NCBI GenBank assembly: GCA_947034895.1
Contig: OX344761.1
Span: 30,020,863-30,084,862, forward strand
Source: Rhytidiadelphus loreus
Lineage: Eukaryota; Streptophyta; Bryopsida; Hypnales; Hylocomiaceae
Reading direction: 5' to 3'
DNA: 64,000 bases
Within the stretch, counting starts at the first letter, position 1; the number at the start of each line of letters is the position of its first letter. The notes below the pieces were generated by a model. The model ran no database searches and was not told the DNA's origin. It saw only the letters and a list, made by a program, of their open reading frames with translations. The position numbers and the translations under genes are program-made. Shown here piece by piece: positions 31,351 through 43,075 of this stretch.

Positions 31351-32295
31351 ATGGGGTGCAGTAATTTATTGACCGGGTTTCTGAATCTGGCGACGTTCAT
31401 ATTGTCCATCCCGATCATTGCCTTCGGAGTATGGCTCTCGAAAACGCACGATACCGTGTGTGTACGTTTCTTGCAATATCCGATAATCGTGATCGGAGTG
31501 TTCATCCTGCTGATGTCCCTAGCCGGGATGATTGGTGCCTGGTGCGACAAGAGGTTCCTCATGTTGATCTACCTCTTCGTGATGTTTCTCCTGATCGTCC
31601 TCCTCTTCTGCTTCACCATTTTCGCGTTTGTGGTGACCAATTCGGGTGCGGGAAATGCGGTCTCTGGGAAAGGATACAAGGAGTACAAGCTGGGTGATTA
31701 TTCCACTTGGTTGCAAAAAAGGGTAGACGATCCTACTTACTGGGCCAAGATCAAGAGTTGCATAGCGGATTCCAAGGTGTGCAGCGATTTGAGCAAGAAA
31801 TACGCAAACGAGGCGCTTTTCGACAAAGCATCTCTTACTCCTCTTGAGGTACGTTTTCTTTTCCAGAATTTTATCCCCGACCGATTTTGTCGGTCGAAGT
31901 TTGTAAGACTTTTATGCTCTTTTACGATTGTTCGTGAGGCGAAGGCAACGTGTGAAACTTCGTTTTCTAACTTCGTTTGTTCTGTTTCTCCTCGACAGTC
32001 TGGATGCTGCAAGCCCCCCACGTCCTGCGGTTTCACGTACGTGAGCCCCATTATGTGGACTGGAACTTCAACTGGTACCGACTCGGATTGCTTAAAGTGG
32101 AATAATAATGCGACAATGTTGTGTACGGATTGCAACTCTTGCCGCGGAGGAGTGCTGCAGAACGTGAAGTCGAACTGGCGTAAAGTTGCGATTGCCAACA
32201 TTATTGTGCTGGTGTTCCTCATCTTCGTGTATTCGTGTGGATGTTGCGCGTATAGAAACAGCAAGAGGGAGGGGTATTCGAAGGGTTACCCGTAA
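31351..32295 (+). CDS. plant tetraspanin (two exons; 31351-31848 and 31999-32295)
   Basis: Spliced, this gives 264 residues, the usual size of plant tetraspanins. These are four-pass membrane proteins of the plasma membrane and endosomes that organise membrane microdomains. Segments: TM1 about 8-29, TM2 about 43-64, TM3 about 70-95, TM4 about 228-250. The large extracellular loop has the plant signature GCCKPP (168-173), further conserved cysteines (C137, C144, C176, C197) and LCTDCNSCRGGVLQNVK. The cytoplasmic tail ends YSKGYP. The unspliced frame stays open across the intron (see 31849-31998). The splice is inferred from GTACG/GACAG sites and because it joins LTPLE directly to SGCCKPP, as in other plant tetraspanins. 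Base composition is richer in GC than the surroundings. Confidence 0.9.
   Translation: MGCSNLLTGFLNLATFILSIPIIAFGVWLSKTHDTVCVRFLQYPIIVIGVFILLMSLAGMIGAWCDKRFLMLIYLFVMFLLIVLLFCFTIFAFVVTNSGAGNAVSGKGYKEYKLGDYSTWLQKRVDDPTYWAKIKSCIADSKVCSDLSKKYANEALFDKASLTPLEVRFLFQNFIPDRFCRSKFVRLLCSFTIVREAKATCETSFSNFVCSVSPRQSGCCKPPTSCGFTYVSPIMWTGTSTGTDSDCLKWNNNATMLCTDCNSCRGGVLQNVKSNWRKVAIANIIVLVFLIFVYSCGCCAYRNSKREGYSKGYP
31849..31998 (+). other. in-frame, stop-free 150-nt intron of the tetraspanin gene
   Basis: It begins GTACGTTTTC after CTTGAG and ends CTCCTCGACAG before TCTGGATGC. The length is divisible by three, the phase is zero and no stop occurs, so retention would add 50 residues (VRFLFQNFIPDRF and on) just before GCCKPP. 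The insert has no counterpart in tetraspanins I know. Confidence 0.8.
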
Positions 32296-34192
32296 GCTCT
32301 GGAGGCATCTGTCAATTGAACTCGGGCAAGTGAAGGTATTCACCAGGGCTGGCGGATATCTTTTGTGAATACAGAAGAGTTCTGTTGGGTATGTACAGAA
32401 CAAGATGAAATGAACTCGGACCCCACCAAGCAGATGGAACCGGAGACAGACTTGATGTAGTTTACCGTTAGTCATCTCTAGCTATAATCTTGCTTTCCAA
32501 AGTGCCTGCTGAGAATTTTGGCTTGAATCTCTGTGGGCAGACCGAACTTCATTTTGCTATCACATATGCCCTTAGCTCTGGTTCGAGTACTCAAATGCAA
32601 GCTTTGCTTTGTCGAGGTGAATGAAAATGTTCATCACTTCTGTGTCGCTGTTTCCCTCTGGTGAAAGTTGAATTCAGTCGGGAGTAAAATATATGCATGA
32701 TTCAAGAATAATTCCTTCTCCTCGATTATACCCGGCTTTCGTTCTGCGTGAGTAATGCTTGAGGTTTCGATGACTTTGTTTTTGTGTATGTTGAATCCTT
32801 TTGCAGCCTAGTTGTGGTTTGACTTCATTTGTGTTATATTCTATGTTTGCTGAAGAGCTGTATACGATGTTGGTAAGCTGTGTGTCCGTCTGAGGAACTT
32901 GGGTTGATTACATTTATTCTAAATTCGTGCAGTTTGATAGGAAGTTATCAACGATTTTACATATGTCGGTCTACATGACCGTGAGGATGTGATCTAAGGA
33001 AGATGTTATTTTGTTGCGATGTTATCTCTCTCAGTGAATTCCACTCACTCGATGAATACAATTGTGCTCCTTTTTCAAAGTGAGTGCCTCTACCATCATA
33101 TGATAGCGCCAGCTCAAGTATCATTTCAGTGAATCATATACTTGGCAGAAACGCTCACGATTTCCATGGTACGTGATTCATTTGCCTCCAGACCGTAGAC
33201 CTTGAGCAATACAAATTTGGGTTTCCAATTGCCCTCGCCTTCCTCAAATCTTTATTTCAATGATTATAATGCTCACGATTCGAACATTATTCAACATTTC
33301 TGCAGTCGGGTTCCATAGTGCTCACCAAGTTGTCAACAAGAGGTCAGTGCTCGAAGATTGGCATCGAAGATTGGCATGATACATAAAAGTGAGGCCGTCA
33401 TGATATGAGTCATATCATATGCCAACGATGATTGAGGAATTTCCAGATACTCCATGGTGTGCTAGAGCCCCGTTTGCTTCTACTTTCATTTTCGGATCTG
33501 AATTTAGGCAAATTGTGTTCCAGTAAACGAGCGTTCATAACGACTCTAGAAATACACAGTGATACCAGATTTGCGTTCCATTATTGATACCAGGCTCAAC
33601 TCAGATTTGGTGCAATGATCTGAGCCTAATACAGTGCAGATTCCCAGCCATTTAATTATTCTCATAGTCTCTAACTTAATCCCCTGTCTGTGATAGAGAG
33701 ATTCTGCCTCGAGATTAAACCATGACTCTCAATAGCCCTATTCATGTGAAGGTGTATTAGAAGAACCAATTAATCAAGTCCTACAAGTAACTAAGCGGCA
33801 AAAGAATTGATTTTCATTGTTCAATTATACATCCATATTTCCTTGCCAACAAGTAATTACAGTAAGTTACATGCGATTCTACGCATGCAAACGTGAAATC
33901 TAATGTGTAATCTTAACCTAAAGTCTTATAATCCACAACAAATCTATCGTCGTCATTCACAGGCGAACAAATAATATATAAAGTTCGTTCTTTCCTGAAA
34001 GTACTCATCACAGCACTAACGTGATCTTCAGTCTACATATCTGACCGGCCAGGCAAACGTCAACTACAGTAACAAGTTTCGGACCTGCAACTACAAATCG
34101 TTCGTGGACGCATAGTTAAGATACTAACTATATAATTATCCCAGTGGGTAATAACGGTTAGACCACGATTGATGGCACGCCAGTGATCCGCT
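32296..34192. other. tetraspanin 3' UTR and intergenic DNA
   Basis: The first few hundred bases are probably tetraspanin 3' UTR. The remainder is more balanced in composition than other spacers, but has no long ORF or recognisable RNA gene. Confidence 0.45.
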
Positions 34193-35863
34193 TCATGGTT
34201 TCATATGCAAGCTGGGTCTGTAAGCGAATCCCAATTTCTCCTCCCCGAACTGATGAATAGTGCCGTCGTCCAGAACTATGATCTGCGTCTGCGACTGGCC
34301 GGACACCACATCGAACGACAGAACGTAGTCCTCACACGCCACCCAGATCACGCTGCCTCGCGCCTCGCAGCTGAACCAGTTGCGAAAGAGAAAACGTTTC
34401 TGGCTGAGGATAGACACCAAACGCCGAACACGAGAGTGATAATCAATTCGGTTGAGAGGAACCTGGATCCGCAGGACTCCACAATCCACTCCGTGATCTT
34501 GCAGTTGCATGATGTAAAAACAAAGGGGCATGAAAGCAAGCTTTCTGCCAAACTCGTCTTCACTTACGAGAGCCTCCGACTTCCAACGGTGGCTGAGCTC
34601 AGACTCTCCGATGAGCCAGGCGTCGTGAAGCTTTGCCGGAAGGACCGCATACAAGCCTCCCATGCATTCCAAGATCTCGATGAACGGCATTATACTCATA
34701 TCGTAGGAAAACTTCTCGATGGCATACTTGAGGTATGGGATATGGAACTTCCGTAGAGTGTACTGTTGGACAACTCGCCAGTTCCCTGCTTCTGCGTTGA
34801 CTTCGAAGAGCCGCAGAGTACCCGCGTCAATGGCTTTCTGGCACGGCTCCATACCTGCATTGTCAGGGATTGTGGATTCTACGTCTGCGAAGTAGAGACG
34901 CCCACCCAGATGTGCACTTGCAGAAGTGTACTCCCATGAAACATAAAACAAGAAATTTAACGAGGGAATACGTCGACCCCATGGACGCTCCTGCGGAAAT
35001 CGCAAACAACTCCAGCTGTTGGTGGTGGACGTGTAAACGGCCACAAAGTCGCTGAGAGTGAGAATCACTTGGTAACAGTTGGTCTCTTCATTGACCACCA
35101 GGCTCGCTTGTACGCCATTCTGATAGGCAAAGTCCCACGACACCAATCCCAGCAGTCGACAATTAGCTGCCGGGAGTTCCCTGCATTCTCTCGTCAGCGG
35201 GTTGCACACCAGCAGGCGTTTCCAGGACTGGGGCGTGCGATTCCTCATCTGCGCATTCGACGTTCCCGCCGCCAGTTTCGTGGTATCCGAGATCGACTTG
35301 GGGTTGGGATCGGCAAGCACGGGGTTCAGGCGCTTGCTGCGGCGAATCGGGACAACGCCATTCCTGCCCTTGATGAGGAGCAGGCCGCCTGCGCTGGCAA
35401 TGATGTCGTCTCGAGGGTTGCTGAAGTGGAGCCATTCGTGCGGGAGATGTGCCATGGGAGGGAGCGGGAGCGCCCTTTCCGATGCCTGTTGTGCGCTCGA
35501 GTGCCAGATTCCAGACCAAGATGACCATATATCCTTCACTGGGAGCGAGTACAGAAGTGCTTCGAGTTGATCTGAGCCCGTCGAGAGCGAAGGAATTGCT
35601 CTCTGAGGCAGAAGATTCTGCTTCTTGACAATGATCGGGAAGTACCAGTCTCGGGTGTCGTCCAGCGTCCGAGCCTTTGAGATGCGTGCGACGTTGTACG
35701 AATTCCACATTGACCATCTTGGGCAATTGAGTTGAGTCAACCTGCGGACCGAGAGGAAGGGCATCTGGTGCCACACTGTCAAGTCGCCGATGGTGATCAT
35801 CTCCGATTCGGAATGATGAGTCTGCTCATCAAGGTCCGTCCTGCTGGCGTCCAGGGTCGACAT
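34193..35863 (-). CDS. F-box/kelch-like protein, paralogue of the 39862-42050 gene
   Basis: A 556-residue single-exon ORF from an ATG at 35863. Near the start, LTVWHQMPFLSVRRLTQLNCPRWSMWNSYNVARISKART has the layout of a divergent F-box (short hydrophobic helices, then a C..W motif). LLVCNPLTRECRELP follows; this is the block that usually opens the kelch/galactose-oxidase beta-propeller region of plant F-box proteins. Later blades include FVAVYTSTTNSW, GGRLYFADV, CMGGLYAVLPAKLHDAW and a C-terminal LGFAYRPSLHMKP. Such proteins act as substrate receptors of SCF ubiquitin ligases; the partner is unknown. The paralogue lies head-to-head 4 kb away and ends with the same FAYRPSxHMKP motif. ACTCACAG directly upstream of the ATG is acceptor-like, so a non-coding or short coding first exon, as in the paralogue, is possible. 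Confidence 0.8.
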   Translation of the reverse strand: MSTLDASRTDLDEQTHHSESEMITIGDLTVWHQMPFLSVRRLTQLNCPRWSMWNSYNVARISKARTLDDTRDWYFPIIVKKQNLLPQRAIPSLSTGSDQLEALLYSLPVKDIWSSWSGIWHSSAQQASERALPLPPMAHLPHEWLHFSNPRDDIIASAGGLLLIKGRNGVVPIRRSKRLNPVLADPNPKSISDTTKLAAGTSNAQMRNRTPQSWKRLLVCNPLTRECRELPAANCRLLGLVSWDFAYQNGVQASLVVNEETNCYQVILTLSDFVAVYTSTTNSWSCLRFPQERPWGRRIPSLNFLFYVSWEYTSASAHLGGRLYFADVESTIPDNAGMEPCQKAIDAGTLRLFEVNAEAGNWRVVQQYTLRKFHIPYLKYAIEKFSYDMSIMPFIEILECMGGLYAVLPAKLHDAWLIGESELSHRWKSEALVSEDEFGRKLAFMPLCFYIMQLQDHGVDCGVLRIQVPLNRIDYHSRVRRLVSILSQKRFLFRNWFSCEARGSVIWVACEDYVLSFDVVSGQSQTQIIVLDDGTIHQFGEEKLGFAYRPSLHMKP

Positions 35864-37775
35864 ATCTGTGAGTCCATTCCACGGAATGGATACATATCCA
35901 GTACGTCAGTAACTCACTACTGATGGGGTTGATCGAATTCGGGATTTAGGGTTCAATGCATTGGGAGTAGAACATGGAAAAGACTGAGCTAGCCATACTG
36001 AATGCGAACGTACTGCAATTTATCATGCTACCGCACTAAGTACTCCTGAAGATCCTTATCGTTTTTACAAACTCTACTCGAAAGCAGGAAAATAATGAGA
36101 AATCACCGTGGAGCTAGATTCAAGCAAACGTGAGACTAATGTAAGCTACCCTGACAGGAAAAGGTAGGCCAATTCCCTCGGTGAGAATAAAGAATGCATC
36201 AGTGAGACGAAAATAGCCTACACAACAACAGCGACTGAATAGAATACCCGAAATAACGTGACGGTAGATCGGTACCCCAATAGGCAACAGCTTAGGCTAA
36301 ACCCAGAATTAAAAGAATTGCGAACTTTTTTACCGTGTCTGTGGTTAATTACGAGAAATACTGGATCTTATTCCGCACCTGCAACTTCCGACGGAGGATC
36401 GTAACTTGGACGTGAAAAGCTGATGATGAGCTACTGGCGCCCTCGCCTACGTACACCAGCTAGAGATTGCAAGCCTGAGAACAAGAAGCAGGACGACGAA
36501 AAATCATGAAGTCTTCGCAACTACTTTTTAAGAAAATGCTTAGAACGATCGATCACTTGATCGTAACAACAATTCTTACTATGCGAGCTAGCAATCCTAT
36601 ATTCCTATGAGAAAAGTGGATTGCTCACCGCCTCACCGGAGAGAGAATGGCAGGAAAGAACTGGGTCCGACAACAAGTTTAGAAGCCTGGGACTTGAGAC
36701 ACGAGGTAGACCATCGACAGCCAACAACGGCAACAACTGCAAATCCAGCTGAAAGGAATTCGAACGATGAAACTGCAGCGGGAGAGAAGTACTGGAGGTC
36801 TTTAAACCCGCAGCCCTAACCTCCCGACGAGTCCATAGTTTGGATGCCTCGTCAGGACGTCAGACGGTGCTCCAACTTTTTTTTCTTCCAAATAGTTTCT
36901 CAAACATCCATCTTTACAATTAAAATTATCATTCGGTGGTAAAATTTGAGGTAATAGAGATATAATTCATTTAATTAAGTATACAAACTTTGCGCCAAAA
37001 TACATGTGGAATTTAGAATCGAGTGTTTTTATTTAATATCTCTTGATTTTGCTGATAATCCTTGAATGTACAGAGATGAGATCATTAATTTGCAAAGTTT
37101 GTAAGAGGATTAGCACTTAAACGTGTCAAAGTTAAAGCTTCGGGAATCAGCATTGATACCTTCGGAAGTACAGAAGCACATTTTTTTCAAATTTAAGATT
37201 TTATGTATTGTGTATCAATTATATTAATAAATATAAATGAAAGTAATTTCATTGCAACCAAATCTTGGTAGTACTTTTGCAATGATACCTTGTTAGTCAA
37301 GTTTTCTCTAATATTTTGGTGATATGTAAGAAGCAGAGTAGCTCAGTTGTAGAGGTTCTTCTAATCTACAAATTTTGGAATTTTAAGAGTTTACCATAGA
37401 GAAAATGAAATAGAGTTTACTACTTAGTAGCTTCAATTGAGATTGTTAACTTTGTTTCGATTTTCTTTTGTATGTTTTGAACTTGGACTTGAATTATTAA
37501 ATGATTAATGATAATAGTGAAAGAATTGATGATTCTAGAGGAGAAATGAAAGCATGGATAATTTCAATATGAAGTGCGTTGACTGACTTGACTCTATTGT
37601 ATACACTTTCAATCTTTCATCTACAATATAATGAGGGTTGGATACTTGGGTTTGCACATCTAAATGATGTGACAGAGCCTTAGAAGCCTCTTAGAATATT
37701 CTGATTTTTTTTTTATGAATTTCAAACCATACCAACATCATTGCACACCATAGTCCGCATATAGCTAAGATGTTT
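35864..37775. other. divergent 5' flank of the F-box-like gene and intergenic DNA
   Basis: About 35864-36850 is more GC-balanced than the rest and should hold the leader and promoter of the minus-strand gene. A short plus-strand ORF at 36607-36819 has no recognisable features. Beyond 36850 the DNA is AT-rich with no gene. Confidence 0.45.
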
Positions 37776-38081
37776 CATTAGAAGAGATTTCAGTCTCCTG
37801 GAAGGCCGTTTCAAACACTTCCCGGCGCTGGTTCCCAGCAGTCCCTACGAACGCTAGCGCTGCCACGTCACCGTTTTAAATAAATTTAAAAAAAAATTAA
37901 AATAAAAATTTCCTCTTAAAATGCAAAAAGAAATCGAAAAAAAAAATTATTTTAATTATTTTTTTCAAAAAATGACTTGGCAATCTCCAATCCACGTCAC
38001 TACGCTACGGGAACGCAGTTCCCGCATTGGGAACAGGCTGGGAACTTGCAGCCCTCCAGCAGCCAAAAATCTCCTCTAATG
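37776..38081. mobile_element. CATTAG-ended MITE, 306 bp
   Basis: The left end CATTAGAAGAGATTTCAG pairs with the right end AAATCTCCTCTAATG. GC-rich arms flank an AT-rich centre, the build shared with 44454-44769, 51875-52181 and 53341-53599. No target duplication longer than the TA inside the ends is visible. Confidence 0.55.
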
Positions 38082-38222
38082 GTTAGCCTTCACATTTTGA
38101 AATCCTTATTTCTTTAGTTTTTCAACATGCGTGCCATGCCTTATTTGGACTAGGAATTCTGGAATTCTTCTTAAGAATTAAGACCCCCTCTTCCAAGTTC
38201 TACATCTTGAATTTGTGGTTGG

Positions 38223-38630
38223 CAAAGTTGTCTCCGTCACGTCCAGACGTCAGGATTCTTCCCAGCGTCTGCCAAGATGAAATCAGCTGAGAACCATTAA
38301 CAAAAGATGAATAACAACTAGAGAAATGGATGGACGGGTTGGACGGCAAAGGCTGTGTGGACGGACTAGGTGGATGGGAGGACAAGATGGACTCTAGACG
38401 AAAGGGTTGGACTCCCGTTTAGAGACAGAATGTCCGTCCAAGAGACGGGTGTTCGTTTTGTGACGAAATGACCGTCTAGACGACGGAGCGACGGACAAGC
38501 ACCGCAGACTACGTCCAAACGTCGTCGACAGCTAGACAAACTTCATCTGTGCTAGCATTGGCGACAGATTCTGACACGTCATAACATCCGGACGTGAAAA
38601 GCCCACATCACGTCCAGATAGACAACCCTG
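38223..38630. mobile_element. 408-bp non-autonomous hAT element
   Basis: The left end is CAAAGTTGTCT and the reverse-complemented right end CAGGGTTGTCT. Flanking 8-mers GTGGTTGG (38215-38222) and GTAGTTGG (38631-38638) differ at one base, an aged 8-bp hAT duplication. The interior is full of GACG/CGTC units (CACGTCCAGACGTC, GGACGGACT, CCGTCCAAGAGACGG), similar in flavour to the giant element's subterminal motif. No coding capacity. Confidence 0.65.
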
Positions 38631-39640
38631 GTAGTTGGGACACTATCAATTTGGAGAAGCCATATCTTTTTTATTACTTATAACTTAGATCCTCACATTA
38701 TTTAGATTTTAGATCCAAAAATGTGTGCTTTGACTGATTTCATCATCTTTTTAAGCATAATTTTATATGGCATACTACGTCACCACCCACTTCATGTTTT
38801 CATCTTGACTTCAAAGCAGTGGAAATCATTTTCTACATTGCACATTTGAAATAAAATACCCTTTAATCCCTTAACGCCTTGATCCTTTAAATTCTTTTTA
38901 TTGTACATCTTTGCTTAAATATCTTTCTACAAAAATATTATTTACTGCAATTTCATGAACTTAATCATTAAGGAAGGTTGTCTTTTCAAAATTCAAGTGT
39001 TACATTGGATGAATGAAAAGTTTGGTGGACAAAATAGAGTCTCAAAGCCCTTTGTTCATCGTCCAGAATATGGACGTCGGAACGTTGAAGGGTTAAGATA
39101 ACTACACCTAAAATCAAATGCTTTCTAAAAACGCACACTAGTGATTCTTGCCTAAAATGTACTCCTACTATTCATAAAACTCTATGATCACTTTTAGGAA
39201 TACCTATGTTCAATGCTTTGAAAATTCGTAGTTTATTATACGGTGTACAAAAAATGCATTCTAGGAAAATCTAGAATCCCCTTTTCACTGCCAACGAGAC
39301 TTCACAAAAAAAATTCCAAAATAATAATGGGAACCATGCTGAATTGCTTATTTGTGCAATTTTAGGTGTAGTTACCTTACCACCTTAAGTAATTCATGTT
39401 GTTTGTGCATTTGTGGAAAATCTTGAGAATGATGGTATTGCTCGTGAATGGTGGGCACTCCAGTCAATTAAGTGAGTCAATTTGAAAAACCAGCTGGCAT
39501 AATCTCAGCGGCGGCTTCGGTCGCCGGGACGGCCATTCAAACTCAAGAAACATGATCGATCGGAATCGGCGACATACTTAGCAGTCGATCACAAAACCTA
39601 ACCTAGTTTATATTGTTCCCAACAGCGAGGCTTCGGCCAG
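38631..39640. other. intergenic DNA with a possible small TTAA-flanked element
   Basis: TTAA at 38871-38874 and 39093-39096 bracket about 218 bp ending CGTTGAAGGG, which fits the TTAA/CCC family weakly (left end CGCCTTGATCC). No gene seen. Confidence 0.35.
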
Positions 39641-39650
39641 GTCCGGGGGC

Positions 39651-39660
39651 AAATATATAG
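39651..39660 (+). promoter_or_regulatory. TATA box of the plus-strand F-box-like gene
   Basis: AAATATATAG in a locally GC-rich stretch, followed by pyrimidine-rich sequence (CCATCCTCTTTCAATTCCC) typical of a plant leader. It lies about 200 bp before the proposed ATG at 39862. Confidence 0.5.
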
Positions 39661-39861
39661 ATCAGAGAGAGCCATTCCCATCCTCTTTCAATTCCCAATT
39701 CTCTTCTACAGTTTGCGTTTCTCTCCGGGAGTCGGATTAGTTATTGTCTTCTTGCCGAGCGAGCGCTTCAGTTTTTTTTCTCAGGACGACACGTTACCAT
39801 TTCCAGTTGTCATCGAGGATTGAGCCTGCTTTCGGCTTCGGGTTCGACTACCTTTGCAGCA

Positions 39862-42050
39862 ATGGACTGGGTCTCGCAGGTAATTTGCAGTAACTGAGAA
39901 TTTATTCAGTGCAATGTGTACTCTTTTGAAACTCAAGTTAATTTGCATTCGTCTCATGATACTACGCTGCTTTTCTCTCATGTGTGAGAACCCGATCAGT
40001 ATATATCGATCATGCTTTCCATGGTAGCTTCACCGCTTAATTTTCTTCAAGCTGCTTGCATTCCAGTTAGTTAATTAGGTCCATTGCGTGCAGGTAGGTG
40101 CAGATAGATAAATATCTCGAGAGTATCTGTGTGAGGAAGATAAAGAGTTATATTGGTTAATGGATGCAGAAAAAGAGAACCCTAGCGAGACTGTATTCCG
40201 ATTATTGGCATCGCATGTTCACATGCACATTCGCCTTGTGCAGTACTGTCTTGTAAGTCGCGATATTGCGGACAGAATATATTTATATTAACATTAACGT
40301 TCTAACGCCCTAGATTTGTATTTGTATTCCTTGTAACTGACAGATCGAAAAGTTGGGCGACATCATCGACCTTACCATGAATGACCCAGATGATGAGCAG
40401 ACTCATTCGGAAGCTGATTTGGCCACCATCGGCGACTTGACGGTGTGGCACCAGATGCCCCACCTCCCAGCCCGCCGTCTGATTCAGCTCAACTGCGAAA
40501 GATGGTCAGTGTGGAATCCCAGCCACAAAGCACGCATCGCAAAAGCTCGCAGCTTGGACGACTCCCGCGACTGGTACTTCCCGATCTTCACCAAGAGGTG
40601 GATCCCCAACCCCGTGGAAGTTGTACCTCCTGAGCGCTTCTGGGCATGGTCCGGAATCTGGCACGAGAGCGCCCATCACGCGTATACTTCACGAGCCCTC
40701 ACCCTTCCTCCCATGTCCTACTTGCGGCAGGACTGGCGCTATGCCAGCTTCATGCTCCACCACATTGTTGCCAGTGAAGGTGGTCTGCTCCTTATTTGGA
40801 CCAGGAGAGCGGAAGAGTTGATCCCGAGACGCCGCAGCCCTCGACTGAACAAGCCCGTAGCCGGAACCAACGTTCCCGACACCTCAGCTCCGGAATGGCG
40901 CACCGCGAATGAATCTGACCATTGGAAGAATGTGTCCCCTCATTGGACTCGTCTGCTAGTGTGCAACCCGTTGACGAAAGAATACAGGGAACTCCCGGCA
41001 CCGAATTGTGAAGACAGAGAGTGGCAGTCATGGCGACTTGATCATTCTCACAGCGTGCAGATACGCATGGTGGTCGACGACGAGGCCAACAGTTACCAAT
41101 TGATTCTACTTCTCGTGAACTTCATGGCGGTTTACAAGTCCACCACCAACAGTTGGAATTGTGTGCGCTTACAGGAGAGGCGTCCATGGTGTCGAAGAGT
41201 TAACCCGTGGTTATATTATAGTGCAGCCGTACGTGTGGGTGGGCGTATCTACGTAGCAGACATACGGACAAATGTCAATGCGAACGCAGGCTTCGCCGCC
41301 TTGCGTACCGACCCCATCTCCGACCCAACTCCAGCCGGTACTCTCTGCCTATACGATGTCGACGCAGAAGCTGGGACGTGGCATCTTCTCCACGAGTACA
41401 CTCTCCGCAAGTACCACTTGCCGGTCCTGAATCAGTACCCGGAATTGTTCACCTTTGACATGAGTGTCGTCAACAACGTGGAGCTCGTGGGATGCATGGG
41501 AGACTTGTATGCTATTGTTCCAGCCAGGCTACACGATGTCGTGACTGTGGGACAGAAGCAAACGCCCCTCTGGAAGAACGAGCTTTGCAACTTTGGTACT
41601 CGTGGACTGAAGCGAAAGTGCCGCCGGAGTTTCGAGCTCAAGGAACCAAGGGAGCTGGCGATGCGTGCGGTGGGAGTCGAGCATATGCCACTGGTGTTCT
41701 ACGTTATGCAACTGCGAGCACGGGAAGGGGTGTTCGGGGACGGGGTGGATCATTCGGTCCTCCGGATTGATGTTCCAGAAATTTGGAATGTAGAGGCTTT
41801 TCGAGATTGTATGACTCGTAAGCAAAGAATGTACTATGTGACTCATCCGCATCACTCGGGGGGTCCCAATTGGTTCAAATGCGAGGCGCGAGGGAGCGTG
41901 ATCTGGGTGTCATATGAGGACTATCTGCTGTCGTACGATGTGGTGTTGCGAAAGTCCACGACGCAAATGATTCCTGTTGACAGCAGCGGTGACAGGGCTA
42001 ATCGTGTAAGGAGACTCGCTTACAGGCCAAGCTTCCATATGAAGCCCTGA
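39862..42050 (+). CDS. F-box/kelch-like protein with an 18-nt first coding exon (39862-39879, 40344-42050)
   Basis: The large ORF has no ATG at its start: it opens with TTG after an acceptor-like TTGTAACTGACAG. A clean solution is exon 1 = ATG GAC TGG GTC TCG CAG (39862-39879) before GTAATT, an intron of 464 nt (39880-40343), and exon 2 from 40344 in phase 0. This gives 574 residues starting MDWVSQIEKLGDIIDL. It has the same organisation as the 34193-35863 protein: divergent F-box (LTVWHQMPHLPARRLIQLNCERW), LLVCNPLTKEYRELP, FMAVYKSTTNSW, VGGRIYVADI, CMGDLYAIVPARLHD and LAYRPSFHMKP. It is probably an SCF-type ubiquitin-ligase receptor. If the short exon is wrong, translation could begin at the ATG in LTMNDPDD (about 40377). 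Confidence 0.75.
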
Positions 42051-43075
42051 AACTGGGAGGTAGCAGTGGCAAGTTGAAAGCTTTGTGTGCAATTACACAG
42101 TCTCACCAAGGTGATGAGGCTGGTGATACATGACAACAAGAGCAACTTTCATTAAAATTGCAATCTTTTCTAAAGTTTTTGGTTAATAGATCAGTGAATA
42201 ATCATGGATTCTTCAAGCTTATGGATATGATAGGGGTGTGCACCTGTGCCTAGCTACATAATCAGCCCTGCGAGACATGCGTGATTAACATCAAATTAAA
42301 TGGATTTTAAGATTGAATGTGAGATTTTTGAAATGTATTGAAATCTTCCTAATTAATTGTACCTGATTTTTGTTTGATTATTCCCTGGTTTATTCTGGAT
42401 GTATTCTAGAAAATAATACTCTTAGGTTAAACTTGAAATCCTAGCTCTGGAGATACTCTTGCCATTATGAGCGCACACCCTGCGCTTAATCAACACATAA
42501 AATTGCTTGGGAATTCCGGAATTGGGACCCTGAAGGCTGGCAGTCACATTTTAGTTCGCAGTTACAGGCTTGCAGCTCGTAGGACTGAACTCAATTTTGT
42601 TGAAGTTTGCGCTCTCAGTTTCGTGCAATTTTCTGATGAGCGTGATGCTGAGGTTGTCGTGAGAAGTTGCAAGAAATTAAGGTAGAATTATTTTACTGTG
42701 TTCATCATTGATCGACTTTGGAGTGTGGTTCTAGAATTTCAGCCATGTCTTGCACATGACCATTATCTGTCTAGTATGCACTGTATTTGCAGAACTAAAA
42801 AAATGGTGGCAAATAATTGCGGCAAGTTAGCAACATTCAAATAAATTCTGGGATTGGGGACAAATTCTGTAGATATTTGAAGGACTGTAATCTTTTACCG
42901 GTTTTCATGTGGCACAATATAATGCAGAGTTACACTGTCATTACATTGGCCTACAATTAAATTGCTAGTGGTGACTGCTATGTGGGCATTGGAGAAGCCG
43001 GCAAGCTAGTGTGAGGAATGTTGCAGTTTTCATTGGTTGCCCCAAGTGCCCCGGAACCTGCATTTGCATACAGAA
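42051..43075. other. F-box-like gene 3' flank
   Basis: Probably 3' UTR for the first part. A 72-codon ORF at 42467-42685 starts with ATG but has no recognisable features and is left out as a gene. Nothing else seen. Confidence 0.4.

Noticed and set aside
34205..35570. Plus-strand ORFs of 120-183 residues
   Set aside because: They are antisense shadows of the F-box/kelch-like coding sequence.
42467..42685. 72-residue ORF as a gene
   Set aside because: It has an ATG, but no domain, no intron or promoter evidence, and its length is compatible with chance.
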